DNA of 64,000 bases, taken from positions 27,129 through 91,128 of the forward strand of contig NZ_FOLP01000026.1 in NCBI RefSeq assembly GCF_900112425.1. Reading direction: 5' to 3'. This document shows, piece after piece, positions 1 to 10,151 of the stretch; position 1 is the stretch's first letter, and each line of letters begins with the position of its first letter. The stretch comes from Variovorax sp. OK212. GTDB lineage: Bacteria > Pseudomonadota > Gammaproteobacteria > Burkholderiales > Burkholderiaceae_C. The position numbers and the translations under genes were made by a program. Under the pieces are notes generated by a model. It was not told the DNA's origin, made no database searches, and worked only from the letters and a program-made list of their open reading frames with translations.

Positions 1-219
1 GCGCGCGGCCTCGCGCTGCAGGACTGCGAGCAGGTCCACCAGCTGGTGCGCGAGCGCTGGCTGGCGCTGCACCATGAGCTGGCGCAGGAAATGGCGCAGG
101 CGGTCGGGCGAGCCCCGGCCGACGCCAACGGTCGCATCCGGGTCGGCATCTACACCTACTACGAGGACGAAGGCACGCCGCCGCCGATGCGTCCTCCAGA
201 AAGCGAGCCCCGAAAATGA
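1..219 (+). CDS. DUF6502 family protein, C-terminal fragment
   Basis: Open in frame 1 from the window edge to the TGA at 217-219, giving the last 72 residues of a protein cut by the left border. The visible part has a helix with HQLVRERWLALHHEL, then IRVGIYTYYEDEG and a proline-rich tail. In Comamonadaceae, DUF6502 proteins typically sit directly before a DUF5666 protein, as here; that context drives the family name. The stop overlaps the next start (ATGA at 216-219), so the two are probably translationally coupled. Function unknown. Confidence 0.6.
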   Translation, partial: ARGLALQDCEQVHQLVRERWLALHHELAQEMAQAVGRAPADANGRIRVGIYTYYEDEGTPPPMRPPESEPRK

Positions 220-1583
220 GCCAGATGACGCGACTCCGCCGGCTCATGCTCGGCCTGCTGTCCGCCGGCGCCATCGCGCTGCTGTTGTCCTGCGGTGGTG
301 GAGGCGGCGGCGGCAGTGGGAGCGCCATCACCGGACTGGGCATAGGCACAGGGACGGGCGGGACCACGCCGGCAACCGCCGGGGGAGATTCGCCGACAGG
401 CAACGGGACAGGAACGGGCGCCGCTGGAACGGGCACGGGTACCGGCGCGGGCGGCGATTCCAGCACCGCCGGCAACGGCGGCACCGACGGGTCCGGCGTG
501 GGCTCGGGCGGGACCGGCGTCACGGCGGACGCCGCCGGCATCGGCTCGGTCGACGGCCTGGGCAGCGTCATCCTGAACGGGCTGCGCTACGACACCGACA
601 CCGCCACCTTCACCATCGAAGATGCCCCCGAACTGCAGATCGGCATGAGTGCGCGCATCGCGGGCAAGGTCGACGCCAACTTCACGAGCGGTGTCGCCAG
701 CCAGGTCATGTCGGCGGCCGAATTGCGCGGCGCGGCCTCGGGCATCGACACGGCGGCAGGCACGTTCACCGTGATGGGCACCAGCGTGAGCATCGATTCG
801 GCCACCGTCTGGGGCGATGCCAACGGCCTTGCGGATGTCACGGCCGGACACGTCGTCCAGGTCTGGGGCCTGCCCGGCGCGCCCGGCACCCTGCGCGCCA
901 CCCGCGTTCAGGTCACGCCGAGCCTGACGGATCCGCTGGTCACCGGCACCGTGCAGAACCTGGACGCAACGCACAAGACCTTCATGCTCGGCCAACTGAC
1001 GATCGACTACAACGCGGCGGCCTTCTCCGGCATCGATGCATCGACCCTGGCCAACGGCGTCATCGTGCGCGCCCGCGGTACCGTGCCGCCGATGGCCGGT
1101 GTGCTGGCGGCCACCAAGGTGCAGGGCTGGTACGCCATCCCGGTGAGCGACGGCACCGCGCTGCAACTGGCCGGCGTCATCACCAGCTTCGCCTCGCGCA
1201 GCGCGTTCAAGGTGCTTGGCACGCCCGTCGATGCGGGCAATGCGCAGATCACCGGCGGGCCCGCGGGTTCGCTCGGCAACGGCGTGAAGGTCGAGGTCGA
1301 CGGCTTCATGTCCGGCGGCGTGCTGATGGTGAAGAAGCTGCGCATCCGCCACGTGCCGGGCACCGGCGGCCCGGCTTCGTTCACGGTGATCGGCGCCATC
1401 GGTGCGTACCAGTCGCCCGCCAGCTTCCGCGTGCGCGGCCAGCCGGTGGACGCCAGCGGCGGCGGCGTCGTCTTCGAGAACGGCACGGTCGCCAACCTGG
1501 GCAACGGCCAGCGCGTGACGATCGTGGGCGACCAGGTGATCGACGGCGTGCTGATCGCGCAGCGCGTCACGTTCACGCCCTGA
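216..1583 (+). CDS. DUF5666 domain lipoprotein
   Basis: 455 residues. The N-terminus has a hydrophobic stretch followed by LLLSC and a glycine run, a lipobox that predicts lipidation at about Cys26. After a Gly/Thr/Ala-rich linker (about residues 30-105) come repeated beta-rich units of about 65-75 residues, each with patterns such as GxVxxVDxxxxTFxxxG and GxxVxVxG, as in DUF5666 repeats. The start overlaps the stop of the preceding gene. Likely an outer-membrane or periplasmic surface protein of unknown role. The linker is rich in GC-biased Gly codons. Confidence 0.75.
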   Translation: MSQMTRLRRLMLGLLSAGAIALLLSCGGGGGGGSGSAITGLGIGTGTGGTTPATAGGDSPTGNGTGTGAAGTGTGTGAGGDSSTAGNGGTDGSGVGSGGTGVTADAAGIGSVDGLGSVILNGLRYDTDTATFTIEDAPELQIGMSARIAGKVDANFTSGVASQVMSAAELRGAASGIDTAAGTFTVMGTSVSIDSATVWGDANGLADVTAGHVVQVWGLPGAPGTLRATRVQVTPSLTDPLVTGTVQNLDATHKTFMLGQLTIDYNAAAFSGIDASTLANGVIVRARGTVPPMAGVLAATKVQGWYAIPVSDGTALQLAGVITSFASRSAFKVLGTPVDAGNAQITGGPAGSLGNGVKVEVDGFMSGGVLMVKKLRIRHVPGTGGPASFTVIGAIGAYQSPASFRVRGQPVDASGGGVVFENGTVANLGNGQRVTIVGDQVIDGVLIAQRVTFTP

Positions 1584-1615
1584 GCGCGCGGCGCGCCCGC
1601 GGGGCGGCGTTTTCC
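1584..1615 (+). terminator. possible rho-independent terminator after the DUF5666 gene
   Basis: Directly after the stop is a GC-rich imperfect hairpin with arms CGCGCCC and GGGCGgCG, followed by TTTT. Folding was judged by eye only. Confidence 0.35.
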
Positions 1616-1728
1616 GATTCCGGCCCCGCACGGTCGCTCGGCCTCGCCCGTGCGCCACCCGCCGTGCGCCCGCTTGCTCACCGTTCGCGCGCCGCAGTCA
1701 TCGACAAGACCACCGCGTTGATGTACAA

Positions 1729-1756
1729 CCAAATAACTAAAGTGAAATTTTCACAT
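1729..1756 (+). promoter_or_regulatory. cis element shared with the sensor-kinase promoter (copy 1)
   Basis: A 28-base element starting CCAAA and ending with the palindrome GTGAAA-T-TTTCAC plus AT. It matches 22 of 28 positions of a second copy at 3032-3059, upstream of the histidine kinase. It lies about 90 bases upstream of the start at 1845, in the only AT-rich part of this 261-base gap. It is probably a regulator site or promoter element; the binding protein is not known. Confidence 0.5.
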
Positions 1757-1844
1757 TTGGTGCATCCGCGGCCTTGAGTGCCTTTCTTGTCTTTTTGAAT
1801 GCCATGGCCCGGCGTGCTCCGAACGTGCAGACAGGAGCACTTGC

Positions 1845-2324
1845 ATGCCGATCACTCTCCTTCTTCGACTGCTGCACGAGAGGTTCCCGGTCCCTCTCAC
1901 CACCGAGCGCGACATCAGGCACGCGTCGGTGCTCCTGGCCACCGGACTCGTGGACGCCGAGTTCCACGTGGACAACCTGGGCTACCAGCGCTACGAGAGC
2001 GCATTGGTGTTCTCCATCACGGAAGCCGGGTACGCCGAAATCACCGCACTGCGCACCTGCCAGGCCGAAGCGGACAGCGCCAGCCAGCAGTGGCCCGTGA
2101 TGCCGCTCGACTACCTGCGCAAGATAGCGGACGCCGTATTCCCCGTGTGCACGGACGACCCCGCGGAGATCAACTCCGTCGCCGTGCTGAACGCGGCGGG
2201 CATGGTGAAAGCCACGCTGCCCTCGCCATGCCGCGCTTCCGTGACCTCGCAGAAGCTCAGGCGGGCGGTGGTGCTGCACATCACGCCACTGGGACGGACC
2301 GCGGTGGTGGCTCGCCGGCGCTGA
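1845..2324 (+). CDS. hypothetical protein (159 aa)
   Basis: 159 residues, start ATG preceded by AGGAGC. Soluble, with no signal peptide or membrane segment. The N-terminus resembles a small winged-helix-like alpha/beta fold (LLHERFPVPLTTERDIRHASVLLATGLVDAEF). The remainder includes SVAVLNAAGMVKATLPS and a C-terminal VVLHITPLGRTAVVARRR. I do not recognise a family. It precedes the 148-aa protein at 2387 and carries the shared 28-base element upstream, so it may be co-regulated with the two-component system. Confidence 0.6.
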   Translation: MPITLLLRLLHERFPVPLTTERDIRHASVLLATGLVDAEFHVDNLGYQRYESALVFSITEAGYAEITALRTCQAEADSASQQWPVMPLDYLRKIADAVFPVCTDDPAEINSVAVLNAAGMVKATLPSPCRASVTSQKLRRAVVLHITPLGRTAVVARRR

Positions 2325-2386
2325 GCCGCAAAGGGCTGCATCGCTTCGTACGCCGGCACCCGCCAGTCACCGTCAGGAGGCACGCC

Positions 2387-2833
2387 ATGAAAGCATCCAA
2401 CTTCGAACTGCTGGATGGGTACTTCGAGGCCAGGCAGATCAAGCCCGCGCAGCCAGACCACGCCGAAGACCGCGCGCGCCGGCTGCACAGGCTGCGGCAT
2501 CGCCTGGAAGGGTTGGCCGCCACGGTCTTCGTCGAGTTCGAGGACTACCTCAACGCCCGGCTCGGGGAGCGCGTCGAATGCTATGTGGACCGGCACGACG
2601 GCTTCGATACCGATACGCCGCCCTGCATCGGCTTCCGATGGGGCATCCAGGGCGGGCCGCTGAACTCGCTGGTCTTCGCCGGGAGCGTCGAGACGGGGCA
2701 GATCCACGCCACCTGGCAGTGCCGCAGGAACGGCCTGCGCTTTCACGGGGACCACACCGTGGATCCTTCGTGGGCGCCCCAGTTCGTCCACGCGATGCTC
2801 CAGGAACTCGTCTTGCAGTTCGCGCCGGTCTGA
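2387..2833 (+). CDS. conserved hypothetical protein, 148 aa, paralogue of the gene at 56703
   Basis: 148 residues with ATG after a good CAGGAGG ribosome site. It aligns without gaps over its whole length to the product of 56703-57149 (also 148 aa), with about half of positions identical by eye. Shared blocks are ECYVDR, GFRWG.QGG.LN and VHAMLQEL...F.PV. Predicted soluble alpha/beta protein with no membrane or signal segment. Function unknown; retention of two copies in one window suggests a small Variovorax-type family. Confidence 0.65.
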   Translation: MKASNFELLDGYFEARQIKPAQPDHAEDRARRLHRLRHRLEGLAATVFVEFEDYLNARLGERVECYVDRHDGFDTDTPPCIGFRWGIQGGPLNSLVFAGSVETGQIHATWQCRRNGLRFHGDHTVDPSWAPQFVHAMLQELVLQFAPV

Positions 2834-3171
2834 TGCGCTGCCGAAACGGACCATGCTGCTTCTCAAAAAACGCACCGGCCGGTTACCCGAAGGGCATGCG
2901 CCTTTCGAAGACTGGCGCCGCGGGCTTCCTCGACAGCCAGTGAAAAAGCCAGCGCCGCGGCTTGTTTGCAACCAGAAGAAACAAATGCAGCAAGTCGATG
3001 CAATGCGCAAACCCCTCATTGTTTTGGACTACCAAAGTAGTAATGTGAAACCTTCACATACAGTGATTTCCGCCGAGAAAAATGGATTCCAAACTGTCAC
3101 CGGCGAGTTGTGTCACTTCTGCCCGCATTCCAGGCGGCACGTGAACGGACTCGCGCAAAGGATGCCCTTCC
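2834..3171. other. 338-base intergenic region
   Basis: No convincing gene. The left part is GC-rich non-coding sequence. The right part, from about 3010, is AT-richer and holds the second copy of the shared element (3032-3059), so it is probably the promoter region of the histidine-kinase operon. No clear terminator was found after 2833. Confidence 0.5.
3032..3059 (+). promoter_or_regulatory. cis element shared with copy at 1729 (copy 2)
   Basis: 28 bases starting CCAAA and carrying the palindrome TGTGAA-ACC-TTCACA at 3044-3058. It matches 22 of 28 positions of 1729-1756. It lies 113 bases upstream of the sensor kinase start, which makes autoregulation by the downstream LuxR-type regulator one plausible reading. 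Confidence 0.5.
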
Positions 3172-4872
3172 ATGCAAGCCCGTGCCACCGCCTCCAGCAT
3201 CGACGCCAGCACGGCAGCGGAGGCCCTCATGGTCGCGCGCATGCGGCTCGTGCTCTCGGTCTCGGCACTGCTGGCTGTCACCGTCGACGCGGGTGACAAC
3301 CGGCAACAGGTCGACAGCGCCGTCTGGCTCGCCTTCTCCGGCTACATCCTGCACAGCCTGCTGGTGTACGTGTGCACGCGCATGGGCCGCCCGTACTTCC
3401 AGGGCAAGGCCATCCACTGGACCGACGTGCTGTGGTTCACGCTGATCATCTTCGTGACCGACGGCGTGCAGAGCCTCTTCTTCCTCTTCTATTTCTTCGC
3501 GATCCTGACCTCGTCGTTCCGCTGGGGCTTCGAGGAAGGCGCCCGCGTGACGGTGGCCTCGGTCGCATCGTTCGCCGCCTGCGGCCTGGGCACGAGCACC
3601 GGCGGCGACGCGCCGCAGTTGCTGATGCGCACCACGTTCCTTCTCGCGCTTGGCCACATGATCGTGCACTGGGGCGGCTCCAAGCTCAACCTGCAGCGGC
3701 GCCTGGGCCTGCTGGGCGACGTCAGCCAGTTGTCGAACCCGCGCTTCGGCGCCGGCCGCACCATCGCTCGCACGATGGACAAGACGCTGGCCTTCTTCCG
3801 GGCCAGCCATTGCATCCTCCTGACGCACGACACCGCCACCGGCAACTGGATCCTGCGCACGCTGCGCAAGGACGACGCGTGCGAGCACGTGAGCGTGGAG
3901 ACGATCGGCCGCATCGCCGAATCGCCACTCACCGCGCTGATGGCGCTGATGGCCCTGGCACCCGATCGCACCGTGCTGTTCAACCGCCTGCCCTGGCCGC
4001 TGAACCGGCTGTGCGCACCGAGCCACCTTTTCGAATCGGGCACTCCTGGCTGGCGCGCCGAGGACGAGGAAGGCGCACAGCGCAGCGCCGCCGTGGCGGC
4101 GATGCTGGAGGCCCGCGGCTTCATCAGCGCGCCGCTGCCGCTGCGCCTGGGTGAAGGCCGGGTCTTCGTGTCGTCGCGCGACGGCCTGTTCAACAAGTCG
4201 GATGCGCTGTTTCTCACCCACCTCATGGAGCAGATTTTTCCGGTCATCGAGACCATCGAGGTGCTCGACCGGATGGCCTCCGAAGCGGCGTCGGCCGAGC
4301 GCCTGAAGATCGCGCTGGACCTGCACGACACCGCCGTGCAGCCGTACATCGGCTTGCGCATGGGCCTGTGCGCGCTGCGCAAGAAGGTCGCGGCCGACCA
4401 CCCGCTGCGCGCCGACCTCGACGCGCTCGCGAGCGTCGCCGACGGCGTGATTGCCGACCTGCGCCGCTATGCCGGCGAGGTCAGGCACGGCACGGACAGC
4501 CCGCGCGGGCTCGTGCTGCCCCAGCTGCATCGCCAGGCGGAGCGGATCAAGGGCCTCTACGGCATCGAGATCACGATCGACGTCGACGGCACCGTCCAGC
4601 TCGACGACCGGATGACCGCGGAAATCCTGCAGATGGCCGGCGAGGGCCTGAGCAACATCTGCAAGCACACCCAGGCGCGCCACGGCAGCGTTCACCTGGG
4701 CTGCAGCAACGGCCGGCTGCTGCTGCGCATCGAGAACGAAGCATGCGAGGCGCATTTCACGAAATTCAAGCCGCGGTCCATCACCGAGCGCGCCGCGGCC
4801 CTCGGCGGGCGCGCCCAGGTCAGCCAGTGCGACAGCGGGGGCACCGCGGTGCAGGTCGACATTCCCATCTGA
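3172..4872 (+). CDS. NarL/DegS-type sensor histidine kinase
   Basis: 566 residues. About four or five hydrophobic segments occupy residues 20-165 (for example WTDVLWFTLIIFVTDG and LFFLFYFFAIL), followed by a GAF-like region (about 190-370). A HisKA_3 dimerisation box with LDLHD gives the phospho-acceptor His385. The ATPase domain has an N-box (EGLSNICKHTQA) and a short G-box near ERAAALGG. ATG is the first in-frame start after the promoter region. It is followed 67 bases later by a LuxR-type regulator, its likely partner. Membrane-embedded sensor; signal unknown. Confidence 0.85.
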   Translation: MQARATASSIDASTAAEALMVARMRLVLSVSALLAVTVDAGDNRQQVDSAVWLAFSGYILHSLLVYVCTRMGRPYFQGKAIHWTDVLWFTLIIFVTDGVQSLFFLFYFFAILTSSFRWGFEEGARVTVASVASFAACGLGTSTGGDAPQLLMRTTFLLALGHMIVHWGGSKLNLQRRLGLLGDVSQLSNPRFGAGRTIARTMDKTLAFFRASHCILLTHDTATGNWILRTLRKDDACEHVSVETIGRIAESPLTALMALMALAPDRTVLFNRLPWPLNRLCAPSHLFESGTPGWRAEDEEGAQRSAAVAAMLEARGFISAPLPLRLGEGRVFVSSRDGLFNKSDALFLTHLMEQIFPVIETIEVLDRMASEAASAERLKIALDLHDTAVQPYIGLRMGLCALRKKVAADHPLRADLDALASVADGVIADLRRYAGEVRHGTDSPRGLVLPQLHRQAERIKGLYGIEITIDVDGTVQLDDRMTAEILQMAGEGLSNICKHTQARHGSVHLGCSNGRLLLRIENEACEAHFTKFKPRSITERAAALGGRAQVSQCDSGGTAVQVDIPI

Positions 4873-4939
4873 AGACAGTCCGGTCCCGAGACCACGCAAC
4901 CCCGAGACAAGCTCAAGCCGACACAACGAGGAGCCCGCC

Positions 4940-5623
4940 ATGCAACCAGTCGCACACCCTATCGGCGTCCTGCTCGTGGACGATCACCAGACCATGCTGT
5001 GGGGCCTGTCCAGGCTCATCGACGGGGAGCAGCCCCGCATGAAGGTGGTCGGCACCGCCGGTTGCTGCGACGAAGCCGTGGCGCAGGCGCAGCGCCTGGC
5101 CCCCGACATCATCGTGCTGGACCTCGACCTGGGCGGCCATTGCGCGCTGGACATCCTGCCGCCGCTGCTGTCGAACGAGGCCTCGCGCGTCGTCGTCTTG
5201 ACCGGCGAGCGCGAGCAGCGCACCCTGGACCTCGCGGTGCTGCGCGGCGCGCGCGGCGTGCTGCGCAAGGACGCCTCGGCCGAGCAGGTGATCGACGCGA
5301 TCGAACGCGTGCACGGCGGCGAGCTCTGCGTCGACGCCCAGACCATGGGCCGCGTCTTCTCGGAGCTCACCTCGGTTAAGAAGCCGAAGGCCGACCCCGA
5401 GGCGGCCCGGCAGGCGAGCCTGACCCAGAAGGAGCGCGACATCATCCGCACCGTGGTGCGCGGCAGCGGGGCCTCCAACAAGGCCCTGGCCGCGCAGATC
5501 TTCGTCACCGAGCACACGCTGCGCAACCACCTCACGTCGATCTACCAGAAGCTGGGCGTGGCGAACCGGCTGGAGCTGTACATCCACGCGGTCAAGCACC
5601 ACCTGGACGCGGCGGCGCACTGA
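4940..5623 (+). CDS. LuxR/NarL-family response regulator
   Basis: 227 residues. N-terminal receiver domain with the acidic pocket at VDDH and the likely phospho-acceptor Asp61 in VLDLDLGG. A LuxR-type HTH follows at about 155-220 (LTQKERDIIRTVVRG, then NKALAAQIFVTEHTLRNHL and the recognition helix). It has an AACGAGGAG ribosome site and forms a two-gene operon with the kinase. It converges on the tad pilus operon, so control of pilus genes is possible but not shown. Confidence 0.88.
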   Translation: MQPVAHPIGVLLVDDHQTMLWGLSRLIDGEQPRMKVVGTAGCCDEAVAQAQRLAPDIIVLDLDLGGHCALDILPPLLSNEASRVVVLTGEREQRTLDLAVLRGARGVLRKDASAEQVIDAIERVHGGELCVDAQTMGRVFSELTSVKKPKADPEAARQASLTQKERDIIRTVVRGSGASNKALAAQIFVTEHTLRNHLTSIYQKLGVANRLELYIHAVKHHLDAAAH

Positions 5624-5637
5624 CCACAGGCGCCGCC

Positions 5638-5652
5638 TGCCCCATCGGGGCA
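5638..5652. terminator. hairpin between convergent response-regulator and tad genes
   Basis: Perfect inverted repeat TGCCCC-ATC-GGGGCA lying in the 30 bases between the two convergent stop codons. It lacks a clear T-run, so efficient termination in either direction is uncertain. Confidence 0.4.
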
Positions 5653-5653
5653 C

Positions 5654-6559
5654 TCACTGCTGCCCGCTGAGCATCGGCATGATCATCCGCACGATGCGGA
5701 TCGCCGCCGGCGCCAGGATCACCAGCGAGATGCACGGGAAGATGCACAGCACCAGCGGCAGCAGCATCTTGGTGGGCACCTTGGCGGCCAGCTCTTCGGC
5801 GCGAATCTGGCGCTTGTGGCGCAGGTCCTCGGAAAACACGCGCAGCGACTCGCCGATGCTGGTGCCGAAGCGGTCCGCCTGGGTCAGCATGGTGGCGAAG
5901 ACACCGATTTCCTCCACGCCCGTGCGCACCGCCAGGTTGCGCAGCGACTTCTCCCGCGTGCCGCCCGCGCGCATCTCGAGGTTGGTCCAGTGCAGCTCCT
6001 GCGCCAGCGCCACGCTCTTGACCTGGATCTCCTCGGTCACCTTGGCCAGCCCCGCGTCCAGCCCGAGTCCGGCCTCCACGCAGACCAGCATCAGGTCGGC
6101 GGCATCGGGAAAGTTCTCGAAGATCTCCCTGCGGCGCCGGCGGATGTGCATGAACAGCACCAGGTTGGGCAGGTAGCAGCCGACCAGCGCGGCCACGGCC
6201 AGCCACAGCAGCATCACCATGCCCTCCGAGCCCGTGGCGCGCAGGCCGAGGTAGGCCACGGCGGCCAGGCCCAGCGGCAACAGCGTCTTCAAGCCGAAAT
6301 AGACGAGGTAGGCATCGGGGTGACGGATGCCGGCGTTCAGGAAACGTACGCGCAGCGGCGACAGCTGGGCATCGCTGGTCGGCGAGGACAGCTGCGCGAA
6401 GGGGCCGACGATCTTCACCGCGGTCTCGGTCCAGGGCGAGGGGCCCGCGGTTTGCGACACGGCCTGCAGCCGCTGCTCGGTGCGCGTGGGCATCAGCCAC
6501 ACCGACAGGCCGCCGATGGTGAGCGCCACGGCCAGGAAAACGAGGATGGGAAACAGCAT
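5654..6559 (-). CDS. tadC: TadC, type II secretion F-like inner-membrane protein of the Flp pilus
   Basis: 301 residues, T2SSF fold. N-terminal membrane segment (FPILVFLAVALTIGGLSVWLM), central segments near 95-140, a cytoplasmic domain with DLMLVCVEAGLGLDAGLAKV, and a C-terminal segment (LLPLVLCIFPCISLVILAPA) ending LSGQQ. This is the usual TadC layout. With TadB it forms the membrane platform that the TadA ATPase acts on. Last gene of the tad operon, 12 bases after tadB. Confidence 0.88.
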   Translation of the reverse strand: MLFPILVFLAVALTIGGLSVWLMPTRTEQRLQAVSQTAGPSPWTETAVKIVGPFAQLSSPTSDAQLSPLRVRFLNAGIRHPDAYLVYFGLKTLLPLGLAAVAYLGLRATGSEGMVMLLWLAVAALVGCYLPNLVLFMHIRRRRREIFENFPDAADLMLVCVEAGLGLDAGLAKVTEEIQVKSVALAQELHWTNLEMRAGGTREKSLRNLAVRTGVEEIGVFATMLTQADRFGTSIGESLRVFSEDLRHKRQIRAEELAAKVPTKMLLPLVLCIFPCISLVILAPAAIRIVRMIMPMLSGQQ

Positions 6560-6571
6560 GGTTCTTCTCCT

Positions 6572-7564
6572 TCAGACTCGAATCTTCACGATCTTGCGCA
6601 GGATCACCACGCCCACCAGCATCAGGATGAGCATGTACTTCACGACCACCTGCCCGGCCGGGTCTTCCCACAGCGGCGACATGAACTCGGGGTTGAACAA
6701 ATTCATGAGCCCCGCCAGCGCGAACGGCATGAGCCCGAGGATCCACGCCGACAGCCGCCCCTCGGACGACAGCACGCGCACCCGCGCGAGCAGCTTGAGC
6801 CGTTCGCGGATCAGCCGGCTCAGGTTGCCCAGCACCTCGGTCAGGTTGCCGCCCGAATCGCGCTGGATCAGCACCGCCACCACGAAGTAGCGCAGGTCGG
6901 TGAGCGGCACGCGCTCGCTGAGATTGGTCAGCGCCTGCTGCAGCGACACGCCGAAATTGACCTCGTCGGCCACCATGCGGAACTCGCTGGCGATCGGGTC
7001 CGCCATCTCGTCGCCGATCATCTGCACGCCGCTTGCAAAGGAGTGCCCCGCGCGCAGCGCGCGCGTCACCAGGTCCAGCGCGTCCGGCAACTGCTTTTCC
7101 ATGCGCGCGAGCCGCCGGCTGCGCTGGCGCTGAAGGTAGAGCATCGGCAGCAGCGCCGCCACGGCCGTGGCCACCAGCGTCAGCACCAGCGGCTGGCGCA
7201 GCAGCCATCCCATGACGACGAACGCGAGCACGCCGAGCACCGCGCACGCCAGCAGGAGGCTGGAGACCGTCCACTCCAGCCCGGCCTGCAGGATCACCCG
7301 GTCCAGCCGGTGCGCGCGCGGCAGCGTCAGCAGCATGCGCTGCAGCCACGGCACGTCGCTCAGCATGCGCTCCTTGGCCAGGTGGGCCTGCTGCGTCCGG
7401 TCGCTGGCCGCGGAGAACGCCTGCAGCCGCTTCTCGATCTTCCGCGCCTGAGGCCCCTTGTAGGAGCGCCACACCAGATACAGGCCTTCGATCATCAGCA
7501 GCACGGTCACGAAGACCAGCACCGTCATGGTCACGAGGGTGTTACCCCCCAGGTTGTCGAACAT
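6572..7564 (-). CDS. tadB: TadB, type II secretion F-like inner-membrane protein
   Basis: 330 residues, T2SSF fold. One N-terminal membrane helix, a pair near residues 100-145, then the cytoplasmic domain with LPDALDLVTRALRAGHSFASGVQMIGDEM, and C-terminal helices (LIWILGLMPFALAG-type and LILMLVGVVILRKI). It is paired with TadC, as in all tad loci, as the inner-membrane platform. It starts 9 bases after the tadA stop. Confidence 0.88.
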   Translation of the reverse strand: MFDNLGGNTLVTMTVLVFVTVLLMIEGLYLVWRSYKGPQARKIEKRLQAFSAASDRTQQAHLAKERMLSDVPWLQRMLLTLPRAHRLDRVILQAGLEWTVSSLLLACAVLGVLAFVVMGWLLRQPLVLTLVATAVAALLPMLYLQRQRSRRLARMEKQLPDALDLVTRALRAGHSFASGVQMIGDEMADPIASEFRMVADEVNFGVSLQQALTNLSERVPLTDLRYFVVAVLIQRDSGGNLTEVLGNLSRLIRERLKLLARVRVLSSEGRLSAWILGLMPFALAGLMNLFNPEFMSPLWEDPAGQVVVKYMLILMLVGVVILRKIVKIRV

Positions 7565-7573
7565 GGCCGCCTC

Positions 7574-8944
<1,371 letters not shown>

Positions 8945-8980
8945 GGGAACCTGCCTTGCTGTTGAAGAATGGATCGGCGC

Positions 8981-10132
8981 TCAGGCCCGGCGAAAGAGCC
9001 GCCCGATGAACCCGGGTGCGGCCTCCTGGCGCGGGCTGAGCGTGTGTGCGATCTCGCCGAGCCGCCTGGCGAGCGTGCTGCCGCGCGACATCTCGGCCAG
9101 CGGAATGCCGCGGTTGATGGACGCATCGACGTCCTTGCCGCCGTCCGGCACGATCGTGAGCGTCGCCCCGACGAGCGAACGGCGCATGTCCGACAGCCCG
9201 ATCTCCCCGCCACCGGCACTGCGGTTCACCAGCAGCTCGACCTTGCCGGGCGCGTAGCCGAGCGACTTGAACACCTGCATGAGCCGCGTCACGTTGCGGA
9301 TGTGCGGCAGGCTCGGCTGCAGCACGGGAAAGATGCGGTCCGCGCGGTCCAGCACGCGAATGGTGAGCGTGTCGATGCGCGGCCCGAGGTCGAACAGCAC
9401 GAAGTCGTACTGCGTCGTCGCCACCTGCAGGATCGCGTCGATGTGCTCGGCCTTGACGTCCATCGCACGCGAGAGGTCCTCGGGCGCGGGCAGGATGCTG
9501 AAACCCGGCGCCACCCGCACCACGCTGGCCGCGAGCAGCGAGGCGTCGAGCCGCCCGATGTCGCGCGAGACGTCCGCCATGGTGGAGGTCGGGCGCACAT
9601 CGCTCACATACGACAGCGCATCGCCGAACTGCAGGTTCAGGTCGATCAGCAGCACCGAGCGCTCGCGCGAGAGCTGGTGCGCGATGTTGGTCGCGAGAAA
9701 GGTCGCGCCGCTGCCGCCCTTGCAGGGCATGAACGCGACGACCTGGCCGGGGCTTCGCGCCTGCGTGCCCGCCAGCTTGAGCGCGATGCGCTCCACGGCG
9801 GCTTCGAGCGCCAGCGCGTCGGCCGGCGACGGAAGCACCTCGCGCACGCCGGCGCGCATGGCATGGATCAGGAACTCGGGCGTCTGCATCGCGCACAGCA
9901 GCACCACCGCGACCGACGGATGCTGCAGCGTGAGCTTCTCCACCAGCGAGAGCTCCTGCGGGTCGCAGCACATGCCGTCGACCAGCAGCAGCTCGGGCGC
10001 AGCCTTCTCGACCACCCACTGCATCCGGCTCTTGCCGCCCTCGAACAGCGACACCGCATGGGAGCGCCCCTCGAGCACCTTGCGCATGTCCTGGAGATGG
10101 TTCGGATTGGGGGAGATGATGGCGATCTTCAT
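8981..10132 (-). CDS. tadZ: TadZ/CpaE, pilus localisation ATPase-like protein
   Basis: 383 residues. An N-terminal receiver-like domain (about 1-110, LLLVDGMCCDP) is followed by a ParA/MinD-type domain with a deviant Walker A (PCKGGSGATF, about 136-145). TadZ/CpaE proteins position the pilus machine at the pole. It starts 19 bases after the tadE stop and precedes tadA. The C-terminus ends FIGRLFRRA. Confidence 0.88.
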   Translation of the reverse strand: MKIAIISPNPNHLQDMRKVLEGRSHAVSLFEGGKSRMQWVVEKAAPELLLVDGMCCDPQELSLVEKLTLQHPSVAVVLLCAMQTPEFLIHAMRAGVREVLPSPADALALEAAVERIALKLAGTQARSPGQVVAFMPCKGGSGATFLATNIAHQLSRERSVLLIDLNLQFGDALSYVSDVRPTSTMADVSRDIGRLDASLLAASVVRVAPGFSILPAPEDLSRAMDVKAEHIDAILQVATTQYDFVLFDLGPRIDTLTIRVLDRADRIFPVLQPSLPHIRNVTRLMQVFKSLGYAPGKVELLVNRSAGGGEIGLSDMRRSLVGATLTIVPDGGKDVDASINRGIPLAEMSRGSTLARRLGEIAHTLSPRQEAAPGFIGRLFRRA

Positions 10133-10151
10133 GGTCGTGTCCGGTACGTTG

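Noticed and set aside
159..1658. Long minus-strand open frame opposite the DUF5666 gene
   Set aside because: Arginine/alanine-rich shadow typical of GC-rich DNA; the plus-strand frame has a lipobox and domain pattern.
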